Shown here: positions 50,797-53,912 of the stretch, piece after piece | Numbering within the stretch: the first letter of the stretch is position 1 | Layout of the letters: the number at the start of each line of letters is the position of its first letter | Origin: W0P28-013 sp051870755 | Lineage (GTDB): Bacteria > Bacteroidota > Bacteroidia > Bacteroidales > Paludibacteraceae | Assembly: GCA_051870755.1 (NCBI GenBank) | Contig: JBJECE010000017.1 | Coordinates: forward strand, 1-53,912 | Direction of reading: 5' to 3' | DNA length: 53,912 nt | Made by a program: the position numbers and the translations under genes | The notes under the pieces: model-generated | The model's database searches: none | Told to the model about the DNA's origin: nothing | Seen by the model: the letters and a program-made list of their open reading frames with translations, nothing else

Positions 50797-53700
50797 TTAT
50801 CTGACCACCACTTTAACGGCAGCCTCGCCAACTTTTACAATATAAACACCACACAATGAGCCGTTTAGACGCGTTACGTCGCGGCCGAGCAGGTCATAGA
50901 TGCGGAACTCGCCGGCGCATACGATGCGACCATCGACTGTATAGATTTGCTGTGCTGCAACAGCTTCAAGCGCAGTGGTTGTGTTGGGGGCAAATTCCGC
51001 AGCGAGCGTTACATCTGCCGTTACGGTAATGGTGCGCGGGTTTTCGGAATTGCCATCCGACCATTGCACGAAGTAGTAGCCTTCGGCAGCCGTAGCGGTG
51101 AGCGTTACCTCTGTGCCGTAGTCAAAGACAGTTTCAGCGGTCTCGGCGCCATTCACTTCCATTTTCACCGTACCATTCTCGCCGGATGCGGTTATCTCGT
51201 GTTGGTCGATAGCAAACACGGCCGTCAGTGTTGTGTCTTGTGTGAGGGTGAAGGTGTAGGTAGCAGCTTTTGTACCGTCTGACCATTCTACAAAGTGGTA
51301 GTGTTCGGCAGCCGTGGCGGTGAGGGTAACTTCCGTGCCTTTGGCGTAAGTGCCTGCGCCGCTGACGCTACCCTGCTCGGCATCGCAGGTGGCTGTAACG
51401 GTATAGCAGTCTTTCACCAAACGGACGGCTTGCCCGTAGCAGCGATCGTCGCTGTACCAGTCGGCTAAATTCGAGTAGAAGCTCAGGTAGTAGGCGCTGT
51501 ACGAGCCGTAGGGCGTAGCAGACCAGTAGCCGCCGCTGCTCCGCACATCGTAGATACTCGACCCGTAGCGGTAACCCGAAGCAGGCAAGAAGACGGCACC
51601 CGCAGCTTCCAACTTTTCCCACTGTTCAAGGGTAAAAGTTTGGTAAACGCCGTAGGCTTCTATGCTAAAATCGCTCGAGAAACCCGACTTGAAAGTGATA
51701 TCCTCCGGGCAAATCCAATTATCTGGCAAAAGGATTATACCATTGGCGTATGTTGTGCCTGCCTCGTCAAGGTTGATACGCGCTATACCTTTCTTGCTGT
51801 CTGCGCTTGTACGACCGGATACCACATATTGCCATTCAGAGTCGGTCAGCGTGCGCCATGTATTGCCATCGCCGATATTCTGTCCCCATTCGGCAAAATC
51901 GCCCGAATAATCGCTGTTATTGTTTGAGGCGCTGATACCCCACTTGGCAGTGGCGGTGCTGCCGCTCCAACCAAAGAGGTCGATCGTGTTTGCTAACTCG
52001 CTGCCATTGACATTGGCAGTGCCTAACATATCATACTGATGGGCGGCGAAAGCCCATACATCGGCACTCTGCGTGTATTGCAGGTTGCCGGCAGAGAACT
52101 GCACCTGCTTGCCTTCGCCTACCGAGAACACGCCGCCCACGGCGTTATACACGGGATTTGCAGCAAACTCGGCCGTCAGTGCAACATCTTCAGTTACAGT
52201 GATAGTGCGCGGATTTTCGGAATTGCCGTCCGACCATTGCACGAAGTAATATCCATCTTCAGCCGTGGCGGTGAGGGTAATCTCTGTACCTTTCTGGTAT
52301 GTGCCTGCGCCACTGACGCTACCCTGCTCGGCATCGCAGGTGGCTGTAACGGTATAGCAGTCTTTCACCAAACGGACGGCTCGCCCGTCGTAGCGACCGC
52401 TGCGGCCCCAGTCGGCCTCATCCGAGTAGAAGTACAGGCAGTAGGCGCCGTACGAGCCGTTGGGCGTAGCAGACCAGTAGTTGCCGCCGTACTGCACATT
52501 GCCGATACTCGACCCGTCGCGGTAACCCGAAGCAGGCAAGAAGACAGCACCCGCTGCTTCCAATTGCTCCCACTGCTCAAGGGTGAAAGTTTGGTAAGCG
52601 GCATAGGCTTGTATGCTATAATCGCTTGCGAAACCCAACTTGAAAGTAATGTCTTCGGGGCAAGTCCAACTATCAGGCAAGAGGATGAGACCATTGGCGT
52701 ATGTTGTGCCTGCCTCGTCAAGGTTAATACGCGCTACACCCATTAAACTTGCTGCATTGGCACGAGTGCTGCGCAGGTAAGTCCACTCATCGTTGGTCAA
52801 GGTTCTCCATGTGGTGCCGTCGCCGATATTCTGCCCCCAGTCAGCGAAGTCGCCCGAATAGTCGCTGTTGCTTGTGGAGGTGCTGACGCCCCACTTGGCG
52901 GTCGCGGTGCTGCCACTCCAACCAAAAAGGTCGATCGTGTTTGCTAACTCGCTGCCATTGACATTGGCAGTGCCTAACATATCATACTGATGGGCGGCGA
53001 AAGCCCATACATCGGCACTCTGCGTGTATTGCAGGTTGCCGGCAGAGAACTGCACCTGCTTGCCTTCGCCTACCGAGAACACGCCGCCCACGGCGTTATA
53101 CACGGGATTTGCAGCAAACTCGGCCGTCAGTGCAACATCTTCAGTTACAGTGATAGTGCGCGGATTTTCGGAATTGCCGTCCGACCATTGCACGAAGTAA
53201 TATCCATCTTCAGCCGTAGCGGTGAGGGTAACTTCCGTGCCTTGGGGGTAGGTGCCTGCGCCACTGACGCTACCCTGCTCGGCATCGCAGGTGGCAGTTA
53301 CGGTATAGGGTACATAATCTTGCACCAAACGGACGGCTTGCCCGTAGTAGCGATAGTTGTCGTACCAGACGGCTACAAGCGAGAGGAAGCGCAGGGAGTA
53401 GGCGATGAACGAGTCGTAGGGCGTAGCAGACCAGTAGTAGCCGACGTCCTGCACACTGCCGACACTCGACCCGTCGCGGCGACCCGAAGCAGGCAAGAAG
53501 ACGGCTCCTGCTGCCTCCAACTTTTGCCACTGCTCGAGGGTGAAAGTTTGGTAAACGCCGTAGGCTTCTACGCTATACTCGCTTGCGAAACCCGACTTGA
53601 AGGTAATGCCTTCGGGGCAGGTCCAACTATCGGGCAAGAGGATAAGTCCGTTGGCATAAGTTGTGCCTGCCTCATCAAGGTTGATACGTGCTACGCCCAT

Positions 53701-53912
53701 TAAACTTGCTGCATTGGCGCGAGTGCTGCGCAGGTAAGTCCACTCATCGTTGGTCAGCGTGCGCCACGTATTGCCGTCGCCGATATTTTGTCCCCAATCG
53801 GCAAAGTCGCCGGAATAATCATTGTTGTCCGTAGAGGTGCTAATGCCCCACTTGGCGGTCGCTGTGCTGCCGCTCCAACCGAAGAGGTCGATTTTGTCTG
53901 CCAAGGCACTGT
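50797..53912 (-). CDS. Modular surface protein with three diversified C-type-lectin-like domains (predicted DGR target), 5' end missing
   Basis: At least 1037 residues; the start lies beyond the window and the frame is open at 53910. Three modules each hold a Fibrobacter major paralogous (C-type-lectin-like) domain (FSAGNLQYTQ, IDLFGWSGSTATAKWG, YWSATP, AVRLV) followed by an InlB-type repeat (TVTATCDAEQGSVSGAGTY, YYFVQWSDGNSENPRTITVT). Two further repeats come next, then a T9SS type A sorting tail (IYTVDGRIV, IYDLLGRDV, GVYIVKVG). It should be secreted and attached to the cell surface. The module period is 951-957 bases. Each module has a 48-codon hypervariable patch whose changes fit adenine-directed mutagenesis. 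Ligands are unknown. An apparent start at 53904 is an internal TTG. Confidence 0.85.
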   Translation of the reverse strand, partial: SALADKIDLFGWSGSTATAKWGISTSTDNNDYSGDFADWGQNIGDGNTWRTLTNDEWTYLRSTRANAASLMGVARINLDEAGTTYANGLILLPDSWTCPEGITFKSGFASEYSVEAYGVYQTFTLEQWQKLEAAGAVFLPASGRRDGSSVGSVQDVGYYWSATPYDSFIAYSLRFLSLVAVWYDNYRYYGQAVRLVQDYVPYTVTATCDAEQGSVSGAGTYPQGTEVTLTATAEDGYYFVQWSDGNSENPRTITVTEDVALTAEFAANPVYNAVGGVFSVGEGKQVQFSAGNLQYTQSADVWAFAAHQYDMLGTANVNGSELANTIDLFGWSGSTATAKWGVSTSTSNSDYSGDFADWGQNIGDGTTWRTLTNDEWTYLRSTRANAASLMGVARINLDEAGTTYANGLILLPDSWTCPEDITFKLGFASDYSIQAYAAYQTFTLEQWEQLEAAGAVFLPASGYRDGSSIGNVQYGGNYWSATPNGSYGAYCLYFYSDEADWGRSGRYDGRAVRLVKDCYTVTATCDAEQGSVSGAGTYQKGTEITLTATAEDGYYFVQWSDGNSENPRTITVTEDVALTAEFAANPVYNAVGGVFSVGEGKQVQFSAGNLQYTQSADVWAFAAHQYDMLGTANVNGSELANTIDLFGWSGSTATAKWGISASNNNSDYSGDFAEWGQNIGDGNTWRTLTDSEWQYVVSGRTSADSKKGIARINLDEAGTTYANGIILLPDNWICPEDITFKSGFSSDFSIEAYGVYQTFTLEQWEKLEAAGAVFLPASGYRYGSSIYDVRSSGGYWSATPYGSYSAYYLSFYSNLADWYSDDRCYGQAVRLVKDCYTVTATCDAEQGSVSGAGTYAKGTEVTLTATAAEHYHFVEWSDGTKAATYTFTLTQDTTLTAVFAIDQHEITASGENGTVKMEVNGAETAETVFDYGTEVTLTATAAEGYYFVQWSDGNSENPRTITVTADVTLAAEFAPNTTTALEAVAAQQIYTVDGRIVCAGEFRIYDLLGRDVTRLNGSLCGVYIVKVGEAAVKVVVR
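51430..51573 (-). other. Variable region 3 (VR3) of the predicted DGR target
   Basis: This is the 48-codon hypervariable patch of the C-terminal module, from the Tyr of ASGYR to the Gln before AVRLV. It aligns without gaps to VR1 and VR2. It differs from at least one of them at 26 codons, almost always at codon positions 1 and 2 of NNC or NNT codons. Confidence 0.75.
51977..52266 (-). repeat. 290-bp identical repeat block, copy 1
   Basis: By eye this block is identical to 52928-53217, at an offset of 951 bases. It covers the end of one InlB-type repeat and the beginning of the following lectin-like domain. The identity contrasts with the strong divergence of the adjacent variable patches. 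Confidence 0.8.
52381..52524 (-). other. Variable region 2 (VR2) of the predicted DGR target
   Basis: The middle hypervariable patch, 951 bases from VR3. Examples of codons at the same position in VR1/VR2/VR3 are GAC/TAC/AGC, TAC/AAC/GGC and CGC/TAC/AGC. All are reachable from AAC by changing A only. Confidence 0.75.
52928..53217 (-). repeat. 290-bp identical repeat block, copy 2
   Basis: The partner of 51977-52266. The first differences are G/A at 51976 versus 52927 and G/A at 52267 versus 53218. Confidence 0.8.
53338..53481 (-). other. Variable region 1 (VR1) of the predicted DGR target
   Basis: The hypervariable patch of the most N-terminal module visible, 957 bases from VR2 because of two extra codons just after the patch. 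The 22 invariant codons shared with VR2 and VR3 are identical down to their third bases, and 18 of them contain no adenine. Confidence 0.75.

Noticed and set aside
1..53912. CRISPR array, rRNA operon, insertion sequence
   Set aside because: No regularly spaced direct repeats, rRNA-like sequence or transposase was seen; the only recombinase is the serine invertase.

Overview
The window is a stretch of a Bacteroidales-type (phylum Bacteroidota) chromosome. Several things support this. Promoters carry the Bacteroidota -7 box TAnnTTTG, several with TTTG 19-20 bases upstream. Proteins recognisable as GldF, GldB, RprX/RprY and a BadF-type kinase are present. MurA has Asp in place of the catalytic Cys, and the last protein ends in a type IX secretion (T9SS) sorting domain. 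There are no rRNA genes, no CRISPR array and no complete insertion sequence. Most of the window is ordinary core genome. The genus cannot be told from the sequence alone.

Layout. 1-5217: gldF, surE, a small membrane protein, lpxB, then an ECF sigma factor overlapping a predicted anti-sigma/beta-barrel fusion. 5331-14189: a long secreted golvesin/amidase-like protein, a glycosyltransferase, a DUF4922 protein, a SpoIID protein, a PrsW protease and an AmpG-like transporter. 14205-14855 (minus): an Mpi-like serine invertase. 15012-21304: gldB, fur, a YugP-type protease, folA, a degenerate M23 protein, dxr and rseP. 21510-27214: secA, then the two-component pair rprX/rprY. 27290-34654 (minus): a BadF-type kinase, an AT-rich lipoprotein, rnc, a two-domain M16 protease and a PagL-like outer membrane protein. 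34751-34823: tRNA-Gly(CCC). 34881-36548 (minus): an AspT/YidE-type transporter behind a cobalamin riboswitch. 37022-45768: a ZIP transporter, corA, murB, a small lipoprotein, murA, a C26-M19 fusion, rpoN and a DUF1460 protein. 45881-50407: tonB and the acetate trio pta, ackA and a succinate CoA-transferase. 50408-50796: a repeat-rich intergenic stretch.

The most notable element is the incomplete minus-strand gene at the right edge (50797-53912). It encodes tandem C-type-lectin-like (Fibrobacter major paralogous) modules separated by InlB-type repeats, with a T9SS sorting tail. Each of the three modules has a 48-codon patch that differs from the others at 42 nucleotide columns. Of these, 41 are first or second codon positions, and every one can be explained as replacement of adenine in AAC, AAT or similar template codons. 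The 22 invariant codons show no synonymous change, whereas a 290-bp block between the patches is identical in the two full copies. This is the signature of a diversity-generating retroelement (DGR) target, here with three variable regions in one secreted surface protein. The reverse transcriptase and template repeat are not in the window.

Other points of interest are a B12 riboswitch in front of a transporter family not obviously tied to B12, a shared 7-5-7 palindrome upstream of gldB-fur and of the DUF4922 gene (a candidate Fur operator), an orphan promoter with a GNRA hairpin that may be a small RNA, and the DNA invertase, whose target sites should lie elsewhere in the genome.
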